Shown: one piece after another, positions 1-5,215 of the stretch
Position numbering within the stretch: the stretch's first letter is position 1
Layout: every line of letters begins with the position of its first letter
Source: Balneolaceae bacterium
Lineage (GTDB): Bacteria; Bacteroidota; Rhodothermia; Balneolales; Balneolaceae
Assembly (NCBI GenBank): GCA_007118525.1
Contig: SKRK01000146.1
Location: forward strand, 1-5,222
DNA: 5,222 nucleotides
Direction of reading: 5' to 3'
Program-made: the position numbers and the translations under genes
Notes under the pieces: model-generated
Database searches by the model: none
What the model was told of the DNA's origin: nothing
What the model saw: the letters and a program-made list of their open reading frames with translations, nothing else

Positions 1-106
1 CATCACCATCATCTCCATTGTCACCGTCACCTCCATCGTCGCCATTATCACCATCATCTCCATCGTCGCCGCCATCACCGTTGTCTCCATTATCTCCACC
101 GGATCC
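1..106 (-). repeat. Gly-X-Y acidic triplet repeat coding tract in the protease tail
   Basis: Residues 404-438 of the protease have Gly at every third position without a break ([15 protein letters not shown] and so on), twelve triplets up to the window edge. Asp or Asn fills most other positions and there is no Pro. The DNA is internally repetitive: a 17-bp word at 2-18 recurs at 47-63, and a 13-bp word at 31-43 recurs at 58-70, both with periods that are multiples of 9. The tract is probably a flexible, possibly calcium-binding linker before a further domain; that role is inferred. Confidence 0.85.
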
Positions 107-1315
107 GTCGTCACTGCCGGCCAACAAACTGTAAACCATATGGTTGTTTGCAGTGCTAGAGTTGGTTACGATATTCTTGGTGCTATACTCGGTAATAGCA
201 TTATAGACATCCTGGCTGCTTGCATTTGGATTGTTTTGCAGATAAAGAGCCATAACACCGGCTACATGCGGAGCGGCCATACTTGTGCCGCTTATGGTAT
301 TAGTGGCAGTATTGCTGGTATGCCATGCTGCCGTAATACTTAAACCCGGTGCAAACATATCCACACAATCACCATAGTTGGAGAAGCCGGTTTTACTGTC
401 AGTTGATGAAGTTGCACCTACAGTATAAGCCTTTGGAGCACCGGCAGGTGAATAACCACATGCGTCTTGCCCTCTTCCAGCCCTGTTTCCATTGCCTGCA
501 GCTACGATTACCGGAACACCGGCATCAAACATTCGGCCTACTGCATCATCGACTGATTGGCTGCTTCCTCCGCCAAGCGACATATTAGCTACGGAAGGGC
601 CTGATGCATTTTCAGCAACCCAATCCATCCCTGCAATGACGCCGCTAAACGAACCTGAACCATTACAATCCAATACACGTACAGCAAAGAGGTTTACATC
701 TTTTGCCACACCGTAAACATCACCACCTACTGTTCCGGCTACGTGAGTACCATGCCCATTACAGTCATTTCCGTCACCACCAAATGCGTCAAAATATTTC
801 GTTGTGCTTGCACGCCCCTGAAATTCTTTATGGCTATATAGAATTCCGGTATCAATAATATAAGCATCTACACCTGTTCCTTCGGCTGTATAAACATAAA
901 CTCCATCAAGAGGCAGCTCACGCTGGTCTACTCTGTCGAGACCCCAGGTTGCATTTTGCTGAGGAGATGATGCTGTGGTAACAACTCCGTCACGCTCAAC
1001 ACGCACTACGCGGTTATCCCTGAGTAATCCATCCCTTGCGGCATCAGAGATTTTGCCTGCAAAACCAAGCATCACATTTTTGTACTCAAACTCCGGTTCA
1101 ATATCGTACTCTGCAGCAACCGAAGCCGGATTGTTGCCCGGTTTCAGCGTGACAATAAAACTGCCAGGTATAGCACCGTGAGCGGCGTCACCGGTAATAG
1201 ATCGTGTTTCGATGATAGCTTCCTGCTCCTGGCTGGAATCCATTACCTGTGAGCTCTGATCACAGGCAAACATGAATAGCATGAAAGCAGGTAGAATTAA
1301 AATTAACTTCTTCAT
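1..1315 (-). CDS. Aqualysin/proteinase K-like S8 subtilase, lipoprotein, 3' end cut by window edge
   Basis: This is a secreted serine endopeptidase precursor; 438 codons are visible with no stop before the left edge. Residues 1-18 form a lipoprotein signal (KK, hydrophobic core, FMFAC), giving an acylated Cys18. Residues about 50-115 ([10 protein letters not shown] to RVERDG) resemble an inhibitor I9 propeptide. The catalytic domain spans about 121-395: Asp155 (IIDTG), His188 (GHGTHVAG), oxyanion-hole Asn275 (AAGN) and Ser345 (SGTSMAAPH). Cys185/Cys217 and Cys286/Cys317 have the same spacing (32 and 31) as the two disulphides of aqualysin I, and the [11 protein letters not shown] and [12 protein letters not shown] stretches are aqualysin-like. 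From about residue 401 the chain becomes an acidic Gly-rich tail. The start at 1315 is chosen because it gives the complete lipoprotein signal; no Shine-Dalgarno is seen. The gene is divergent from the deaminase gene. Family and catalytic competence are secure; membrane anchoring is inferred from the lipobox, and the C-terminal domain is out of view. Confidence 0.95.
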   Translation of the reverse strand, partial: MKKLILILPAFMLFMFACDQSSQVMDSSQEQEAIIETRSITGDAAHGAIPGSFIVTLKPGNNPASVAAEYDIEPEFEYKNVMLGFAGKISDAARDGLLRDNRVVRVERDGVVTTASSPQQNATWGLDRVDQRELPLDGVYVYTAEGTGVDAYIIDTGILYSHKEFQGRASTTKYFDAFGGDGNDCNGHGTHVAGTVGGDVYGVAKDVNLFAVRVLDCNGSGSFSGVIAGMDWVAENASGPSVANMSLGGGSSQSVDDAVGRMFDAGVPVIVAAGNGNRAGRGQDACGYSPAGAPKAYTVGATSSTDSKTGFSNYGDCVDMFAPGLSITAAWHTSNTATNTISGTSMAAPHVAGVMALYLQNNPNASSQDVYNAITEYSTKNIVTNSSTANNHMVYSLLAGSDDGSGGDNGDNGDGGDDGDDGDNGDDGGDGDNGDDGD

Positions 1316-1396
1316 TCGCGATATGTTTTGGTTAAGATTTATAAATCGAAATGGTTTTAAATACAATCCCTTCACAACTCCGATTTATTCATACTT

Positions 1397-1426
1397 CAAA
1401 GCTAAACCATGCTTGCACAAAGTCAA
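1397..1426 (-). promoter_or_regulatory. Candidate Bacteroidota-type promoter of the protease gene
   Basis: Read on the minus strand, TTG (1426-1424) is followed after 19 nt by TAGCTTTG (1404-1397). This fits the Bacteroidota vegetative consensus TTG, 17-23 nt, TAnnTTTG at every fixed base. Transcription would begin near 1390 and leave a leader of about 75 nt before the ATG at 1315. I found no equally good match for the other genes, and use of this sigma consensus depends on the host's phylum, so confidence is moderate. Confidence 0.5.
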
Positions 1427-1630
1427 GATTCCAAAATTATTTAAGTGCTACAGAGAACTTAAGAGGACTGAAACAAAATGTAAATTTGTGTAAACTATTG
1501 AGAGGCAACAGAATCAGGTAGGCATATTTGTTTATCAAGAGTAATGTGTACGTGAAATTTTGTGGCTAATACGAAGATGAAAACAATTATTTTTTTTAGG
1601 GGACACATTGTTTTGAGAGTTTTATGGGTC

Positions 1631-1646
1631 ATATCGTGCACGGTAT
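1631..1646. promoter_or_regulatory. 16-bp near-palindrome, possible operator
   Basis: The sequence ATATCGTGCACGGTAT is palindromic in seven of eight base-pair positions, centred on GTGCAC; the single mismatch would be a G-T wobble in RNA. It lies about 140 bp upstream of the deaminase start and is GC-richer than its surroundings. The size and symmetry suit a dimeric transcription factor, but no regulator is encoded nearby and the site could be a chance palindrome. Confidence 0.25.
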
Positions 1647-1783
1647 CAATTCCTTCCAAAGTCATCCTCATTAAAACTCAACTGATTACCGAACTGAAAA
1701 CATATGTTTCGATAAGTGATGTTCAACTCATGATATTTTGATACCTTTTCAACAGAAATAATTATCTGCAAACAATAGCATTC

Positions 1784-2767
1784 ATGAATTTTCAAAAGCT
1801 CCCAAAAATTGAACTTCACCTGCACCTCGACTGCTCATTAAGCTATGGCGTGGTTTCCAAAATAGATCCCGGGATTTCGCGGGAGGAGTTTGAAACGGAG
1901 TTTATTGCACCAGATAAATGTTTAAATCTGGCCGATTATCTCACCCGGCCGTTGCGAAGCATTGAGCTGATGCAGACCAAAGAACAGCTTCGCCTGGTCA
2001 CTTTTGACCTGTTTGAACAGCTCCGGAGTGATAATGTGATCTATGCCGAAATCCGGTTTGCCCCTCTTCAACATCTAAATAACGGACTCAAACCCAGTGA
2101 TGTAGTTCAGATTGTAAACGACGCTGCAGATGAAGCCATGAAAACTACCGGAGTTCAGGCGGGAATAATTCTTTGCACACTGCGACATTACACGGAAGAG
2201 CAGAGTATGGAGACTGCAAAACTGGTAGAGGAATTTTATGACCGGCATATTTGTGGGTTCGATATTGCTGCAAATGAAGTACTATCGATTAATAATCATA
2301 TTAAGGCTTTTGATTATGCACGCAAAAAAGGGCTTAATTTAACGGCGCACGGTGGTGAGGCGCGCGGGGCTGAAAGCGTCACTGAAATACTGGATCATTT
2401 AAACCCCACCCGCATTGGCCACGGCGTTCGCAGCCTTGAAGATCCTGAAGTGGCCGAGCGTATCAAACGGGAGGGTGTTCACCTTGAGGTTTGCCCAACC
2501 AGTAATATTCAAACCAATGTGTTTGATACCATTGCCGATCACAATATCGACACAATTTACAACTCCGGGATATCGGTTAGTATTAACACAGACTCCCGAA
2601 CGGTTACCAGGGTTACGCTGAGCAGTGAATATGAACTGCTTCGGGCAGAATTTGATTGGACCTTGGAGCATTTTAGAAGATGCAATCTGCAATCAACTGA
2701 GCATGCATTTACGGATGATGAGACGAAAAAGAGTTTAAGAGAGAAGATCAATAAGGGGTATAAATAG
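1784..2767 (+). CDS. add: Adenosine deaminase family protein
   Basis: This is a 327-residue zinc-dependent amidohydrolase, expected to deaminate adenosine or deoxyadenosine to inosine or deoxyinosine in purine salvage in the cytoplasm. Expected zinc ligands are present: His12 and His14 (ELHLHLD), His189 (TAHGGE) and Asp270 (SINTD). The catalytic Glu192 and the His213 of IGHG are also present. Length and motif order match bacterial Add. Several positions next to the active site differ from the classical mammalian/E. coli enzyme: Cys17 where HLDG is usual, Ala163-Asn164 in DIAANE where DLAGDE is usual, Gly190 in HGGE where HAGE is usual, and Ser271 where the second Asp of NTDD is usual. Variation at the last position occurs in other bacterial members, so this is probably a distinct subfamily and the exact substrate is less certain than the fold. 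The ATG at 1784 gives the canonical N-terminus; no Shine-Dalgarno precedes it. The gene ends 25 bp from the convergent lipoprotein gene. Confidence 0.9.
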   Translation: MNFQKLPKIELHLHLDCSLSYGVVSKIDPGISREEFETEFIAPDKCLNLADYLTRPLRSIELMQTKEQLRLVTFDLFEQLRSDNVIYAEIRFAPLQHLNNGLKPSDVVQIVNDAADEAMKTTGVQAGIILCTLRHYTEEQSMETAKLVEEFYDRHICGFDIAANEVLSINNHIKAFDYARKKGLNLTAHGGEARGAESVTEILDHLNPTRIGHGVRSLEDPEVAERIKREGVHLEVCPTSNIQTNVFDTIADHNIDTIYNSGISVSINTDSRTVTRVTLSSEYELLRAEFDWTLEHFRRCNLQSTEHAFTDDETKKSLREKINKGYK

Positions 2768-2792
2768 GAGCAGATTTATTGCAGGGAAGTTA

Positions 2793-3272
2793 TTAACCGC
2801 CAAGACTGTTTAGAAAGGCGATATCTATTTCGAAAACATACTCTATGGTATCACTCGATCCGGTTGCAGTCACTTCAACTGTCAATATATCATCACATAT
2901 CATGTTAACAGTGTGCTTCACCTCTTCATTTTGAGGAGTTACTGTTGACTCAGATACAAATCCATCACAAAAGTATCTGAAATGAACCTCATCTGAGGTT
3001 GATTTTGCAGTTGTGGTAACGGTAGCCATCGATAAATCGAGCGGCTGACGAAGCTCCCAGTCAACCGTATTGAGATACGTGTGATTAGGCATCTGGTCGG
3101 AAACCGGTTTTGGCCCTCTCATCACTGCTGATTGCTCTATCTGCTCTGAAGCTCCATTAAATGAGGAGTATTCAGCTGTATTGTCATTATCTGATCTGTA
3201 ATCACATGAGACTACCATCAGAACGATGAGCAATACAAATGGAAACGATAAAATGTAACCTCTAAATAGCAT
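2793..3272 (-). CDS. Small lipoprotein of unknown function
   Basis: I do not recognise a family for this 159-residue protein. Residues 1-22 form a signal peptide with a long hydrophobic core (FPFVLLIVLMVVS), and the VVSC lipobox predicts cleavage before and acylation of Cys23. The mature N-terminus is Asp/Asn/Ser-rich and probably disordered to about residue 65. The rest (about 66-157) alternates hydrophobic and polar residues (TVTTTAK, VHFRYF, LTVEVTAT, IEYVFEID), suggesting a small beta-sandwich or barrel domain. Cys102 and Cys126 could pair in the periplasm or at the surface. Only this start gives a full signal peptide. It converges with the deaminase gene, and I see no clear terminator in the 25-bp gap. 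That it is a real gene is supported by the coherent signal, lipobox and domain layout; its function is unknown. Confidence 0.8.
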   Translation of the reverse strand: MLFRGYILSFPFVLLIVLMVVSCDYRSDNDNTAEYSSFNGASEQIEQSAVMRGPKPVSDQMPNHTYLNTVDWELRQPLDLSMATVTTTAKSTSDEVHFRYFCDGFVSESTVTPQNEEVKHTVNMICDDILTVEVTATGSSDTIEYVFEIDIAFLNSLGG

Positions 3273-3408
3273 GGGTTGTGTATGAATAATTTGCTCCGAA
3301 AAACCAACTCTCCTGAACAGCTTAATAGTACAGGTAAACCTCTAACAGGGGAATTAAAATAAATTAATAATTAAAGATCTCTGTTTTGAGTTATCAGCAT
3401 AACCTCTA
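3257..3408. repeat. Three dispersed copies of the 8-mer AACCTCTA
   Basis: Identical AACCTCTA words occur at 3257-3264, 3337-3344 and 3401-3408, all in the same orientation. The first lies just inside the lipoprotein reading frame (codons 3-6) and the other two lie 65-136 bp upstream of its start. Spacings of 80 and 64 bp are irregular. They could be binding sites upstream of the lipoprotein gene, or chance in a low-complexity spacer. Confidence 0.3.
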
Positions 3409-3696
3409 TCTATAAAATTTATTAATTTATTTCCTAAATCCTTGCCATATATTATTTTAAGAAATTTTTTTAAATTTTCATATCATATATATTACACTTA
3501 TCAACCTTAAAAAGGAAGATTGCTAATTTAAAATATCAGCAATCGCAATCACATACTGTGCTTGCCAGGTTTAAACTCATACGGTTAAATTGATTCCTAT
3601 TTCTCTCTGAGAAGTAACGATCCAGATCTATAAAGTGATATCTCTTGATAGAATTTTAAAGGCTTTTTGTTTGCAAATAAGATATTTAGCTGAGCT
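3273..3696. other. AT-rich spacer between two minus-strand genes
   Basis: This 424-bp stretch has no credible gene; every open frame is very short. The section from about 3350 to 3540 is strikingly AT-rich, with runs such as TTAATAATTAAAG and AAATTTTTTTAAATTTT. It contains two of the AACCTCTA copies and a candidate terminator (3509-3544). The lipoprotein promoter should lie here, but I cannot pick out a convincing consensus match. Confidence 0.6.
3509..3544 (-). terminator. Candidate intrinsic terminator of the DUF2238 gene
   Basis: Read on the minus strand, GATTGCT (3544-3538) and AGCAATC (3524-3518) form a perfect 7-bp stem with a 13-nt AT-rich loop. TTCCTTTTT (3517-3509) follows at once. 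The hairpin lies about 150 bp downstream of the DUF2238 stop codon in the correct orientation. The stem is short and only 3/7 GC, so it would be a weak terminator. Confidence 0.4.
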
Positions 3697-4392
3697 CTAC
3701 TGATTAAACATCCCCGGATTTCTCTCGATAAACTTTCTGATCCAATCCTTCACGAAAAAACTCTGGTTTCGCTTTAGGTACCACCAGCCGGTAATGCTGA
3801 TAATTAAGGCGCCAATGGCGTTCACAATCATGTCCCACATGGTATCGGTGAGGCCTGAGGGATCATCCAGCATAGGTTTTTGCATTACAGTGCCTAAGAT
3901 CTGATCCATACCGAACTCAAATATCTCCCATAGTGCACCAATGGCAACGGCAAAGGTGAAGGCAAAAAAAGCAATGAAGCCGGGCGTCATGTGCAGTTCC
4001 ACCCTTTTGCTCTCATTGAGCACATACACAAGAAGAAAACCAAGAATTCCCATCAGCAGTCCGGCTGTAGCATGAAGCACGATATCCCACCACCAGTATC
4101 TGAGGTAGAAATGCTGAATCTCACCCAGGTAGAATGAAGCAAAAATGAAGATAACGGCCATAAGGTGAAATTCGGCAGGTATTTCGACCTGTAACCTATT
4201 TCTAAACAGAATAGGTGCAAAGAGTGTGGCAATAATCAGCGTAACAAGAAAGAGTGACAACCAGAGCTGATCAAGCAGCAGCAACACCCACTCTATCGCC
4301 ATTAACACCAACAGAACACGAATGAGAGTGCGATGTGGGCGGTTCTCACCGGGACCGGGATTTTGTTTTGGTACAGACTGAAGATTCGACAT
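3697..4392 (-). CDS. DUF2238 / YjdF-family integral membrane protein
   Basis: This 231-residue inner-membrane protein has a hydrophilic Pro-rich N-terminus (1-21) and about six transmembrane segments: residues 23-40, 44-63, 75-90, 103-125, 137-160 and 187-205. Family-like motifs are FYLGEIQHFYLRY (87-99), WWWDIVLHATAGLLMG (100-115), GALWEIFEFGMDQILG (152-167) and LTDTMWDMIVNAIGA (181-195). Acidic and His residues sit in or at the helices (Glu91, Asp103, His107, Glu156, Asp163, Asp183, Asp187), an arrangement that hints at a buried polar or metal site. The family is widespread and includes E. coli YjdF, but I know of no established function. The C-terminus is basic and probably cytoplasmic. 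The ATG at 4392 precedes the Pro-rich segment; an AGG four bases upstream is at best a weak ribosome-binding site. Flanking spacers of 155 and 424 bp suggest it is transcribed alone. Confidence 0.85.
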   Translation of the reverse strand: MSNLQSVPKQNPGPGENRPHRTLIRVLLVLMAIEWVLLLLDQLWLSLFLVTLIIATLFAPILFRNRLQVEIPAEFHLMAVIFIFASFYLGEIQHFYLRYWWWDIVLHATAGLLMGILGFLLVYVLNESKRVELHMTPGFIAFFAFTFAVAIGALWEIFEFGMDQILGTVMQKPMLDDPSGLTDTMWDMIVNAIGALIISITGWWYLKRNQSFFVKDWIRKFIERNPGMFNQ

Positions 4393-4462
4393 CGTGCCTG
4401 CAGTGCTTTTTTATTAAAGATAAGAAGAAAGAGGGGAAGTCTATCTAATTAATCAATTTAGT

Positions 4463-4494
4463 GCTTGATCTCATTGCTTGAGTGATGAGCTTGA
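4463..4494. repeat. Three GCTTGA words at an exact 13-bp period
   Basis: GCTTGA occurs at 4463-4468, 4476-4481 and 4489-4494, starting exactly 13 bp apart (TCAAGC on the minus strand). The seven bases between copies differ, so the words are conserved while the spacers are not. The array lies 71-102 bp upstream of the DUF2238 start and downstream of the cyclotransferase stop. That position suits an iteron-like operator for the DUF2238 gene. Function is inferred from spacing alone. Confidence 0.4.
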
Positions 4495-4547
4495 AAACTT
4501 GTAGATTTATCCTCGCATCACTGATCGGATATAAAACTGCTCAATAT

Positions 4548-4964
4548 CTATTTCCCACCTCCCTCTACATACTTCAGGTAATCTCCCGATTCGATATATC
4601 TATGTCCGTCACTGTCCCAATTGTACAGATACACCCAGGCATCTATCATTGAGCCATCATCAGCCTGAACCTGTACCACTCGGCGCAGATACTGATGAGG
4701 CTCGGGGAAATTATCACTGCATCCTTCATAGTGGTCCAGCAAAGAAAACAGCTTTTCTCCATCAGAAATCTTGTAAATCTCACCTTTCACCCTGTCTGAC
4801 GGGTTACCCGACATCATCACACCGGGATATCGTCCAAGATCATACAATTTCGCCTGTATGTGTCCTTCTCCCTCAAGCTCCGCATATTTTTCCAATACAT
4901 TGTGCATGGGGTGGTTCAGTGAACTCAATAACGTGCCGTAAATGAAAATGAAATTTGAATTCAT
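4548..4964 (-). CDS. Gamma-glutamylcyclotransferase-like protein (GGCT/AIG2-like fold)
   Basis: With the start at 4964 this is a 138-residue cytoplasmic protein, the usual size for the family. The hallmark YGTL lies at residues 9-12 (FIFIYGTLLSSLNHP) and forms the oxyproline-binding loop. GRYPGVM follows at 44-50, GEIYKIS at 61-67, and LDHYEG at 76-81 places Glu80 as the expected catalytic acid/base. Known members release 5-oxoproline from gamma-glutamyl amines or peptides; the physiological substrate of bacterial YtfP-like members is mostly unknown, so no specific reaction is assigned. An in-frame ATG at 5039 would add 25 residues, but these are Lys/Arg/Ser/Gln-rich, come from GC-rich repeat-like DNA, and precede the strand that normally begins the fold, so the internal Met is preferred. 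No Shine-Dalgarno is visible at either start. It is separated by 155 bp from the next gene on the strand. Confidence 0.85.
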   Translation of the reverse strand: MNSNFIFIYGTLLSSLNHPMHNVLEKYAELEGEGHIQAKLYDLGRYPGVMMSGNPSDRVKGEIYKISDGEKLFSLLDHYEGCSDNFPEPHQYLRRVVQVQADDGSMIDAWVYLYNWDSDGHRYIESGDYLKYVEGGGK

Positions 4965-4987
4965 CACATGATATTTATAAAACAACC

Positions 4988-5215
4988 ATTGCGATTCTTT
5001 GCGCTCTTGGCGCCTGCCCTCCGAAGTGCTCTTTTGCACGCAAGTGGGGTTTAAATCCTGAACCCCAATCTACATATAAATAACGAAGTCGAGCTTTAAA
5101 TCGGGTTCATACCTCAAGAATTCGGCAAGAACTTAATTTTATATGATTAACCGCCCCGATGTGTCGAGACTGTGAAATACGCGTAGCACGCAGCAAGGAG
5201 CGAAGGAACGCATAA
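4988..5215. repeat. Imperfect inverted pair of GC-rich repeat-like segments
   Basis: The minus-strand sequence of 4988-5014 (GCGCCAAGAGCGCAAAGAAT core) resembles the plus-strand sequence of 5189-5215 (CGCAGCAAGGAGCGAAGGAA core). Both run through CAAG, AGCG, AAG and CGCA blocks with small gaps and end in an AAT-type sequence. They face each other across about 170 bp of AT-richer DNA. They look like members of a dispersed intergenic repeat, but the match is imperfect and judged by eye. Confidence 0.25.
5045..5109 (-). promoter_or_regulatory. Competing hairpins in the leader of the cyclotransferase gene
   Basis: In the minus-strand transcript, TGAACCC (5109-5103) is followed by TGGGGTTCA (5067-5059) and then AACCCCA (5051-5045). 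The middle segment can pair perfectly over 7 bp with either partner, so the two stems exclude each other, as in attenuators and riboswitch expression platforms. GATTTAAA also follows both the first and the middle segments. No U-tract follows the second stem, so it is not an intrinsic terminator. A transcript start upstream of 5109 is assumed, not seen. Confidence 0.25.

Larger units (their letters stand above)
1316..1783. other. Divergent intergenic spacer between protease and deaminase genes
   Basis: This AT-rich spacer has no credible gene; the open frame at 1272-1493 on the plus strand overlaps the start of the protease and has no family resemblance. It holds the protease promoter candidate (1397-1426) and a near-palindrome (1631-1646). 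For the deaminase, no perfect TAnnTTTG box is seen on the plus strand. The nearest candidates are a one-mismatch TATGTTTC about 80 bp upstream and a weak TTGATA (1738-1743) followed by AT-rich sequence just before the ATG. Confidence 0.6.

Noticed and set aside
1..106. Collagen-like triple helix in the protease tail
   Set aside because: Gly is in register every third residue, but there is no Pro and the other positions are mostly acidic, which disfavours a stable collagen helix.
140..1181. Several plus-strand open frames of 67-79 codons opposite the protease gene
   Set aside because: They lie antisense to an unbroken 438-codon frame with all subtilase motifs, share no family resemblance, and arise from the composition of the real gene.
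1589..1598. T-run as a possible intrinsic terminator
   Set aside because: No stable stem-loop precedes it on the plus strand, and no gene ends just upstream.
2399..2751. Two minus-strand frames and one plus-strand frame inside the deaminase gene
   Set aside because: The deaminase frame is supported by the zinc and catalytic motifs on both sides of this region; the others are shadows.
2794..2810. AACCGCCAAGAC resembling a common intergenic repeat of the AACCGC-CAAGACGC type
   Set aside because: The match is short, lies inside the 3' end of the lipoprotein frame, and the usual following GC-rich units are absent.
4463..4494. CRISPR array from the regular GCTTGA spacing
   Set aside because: Six-base repeats with 7-base spacers are far too short for a CRISPR array, and no cas genes are present.
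4649..4945. 98-codon plus-strand frame opposite the cyclotransferase
   Set aside because: The minus-strand frame carries YGTL, GRYPGVM and LDHYEG; the opposite frame shows no domain-like pattern.
5095..5115. GGGTTCATACC resembling a tRNA T-arm
   Set aside because: The flanking bases do not form a 5-bp T stem, and no acceptor, D or anticodon arm can be placed around it.
5159..5215. 18-codon plus-strand open frame beginning ATGTGTCGAGAC
   Set aside because: It is very short, has no ribosome-binding site, and lies in quasi-repetitive DNA. The Arg/Lys-rich peptide looks like a chance translation of repeat sequence.
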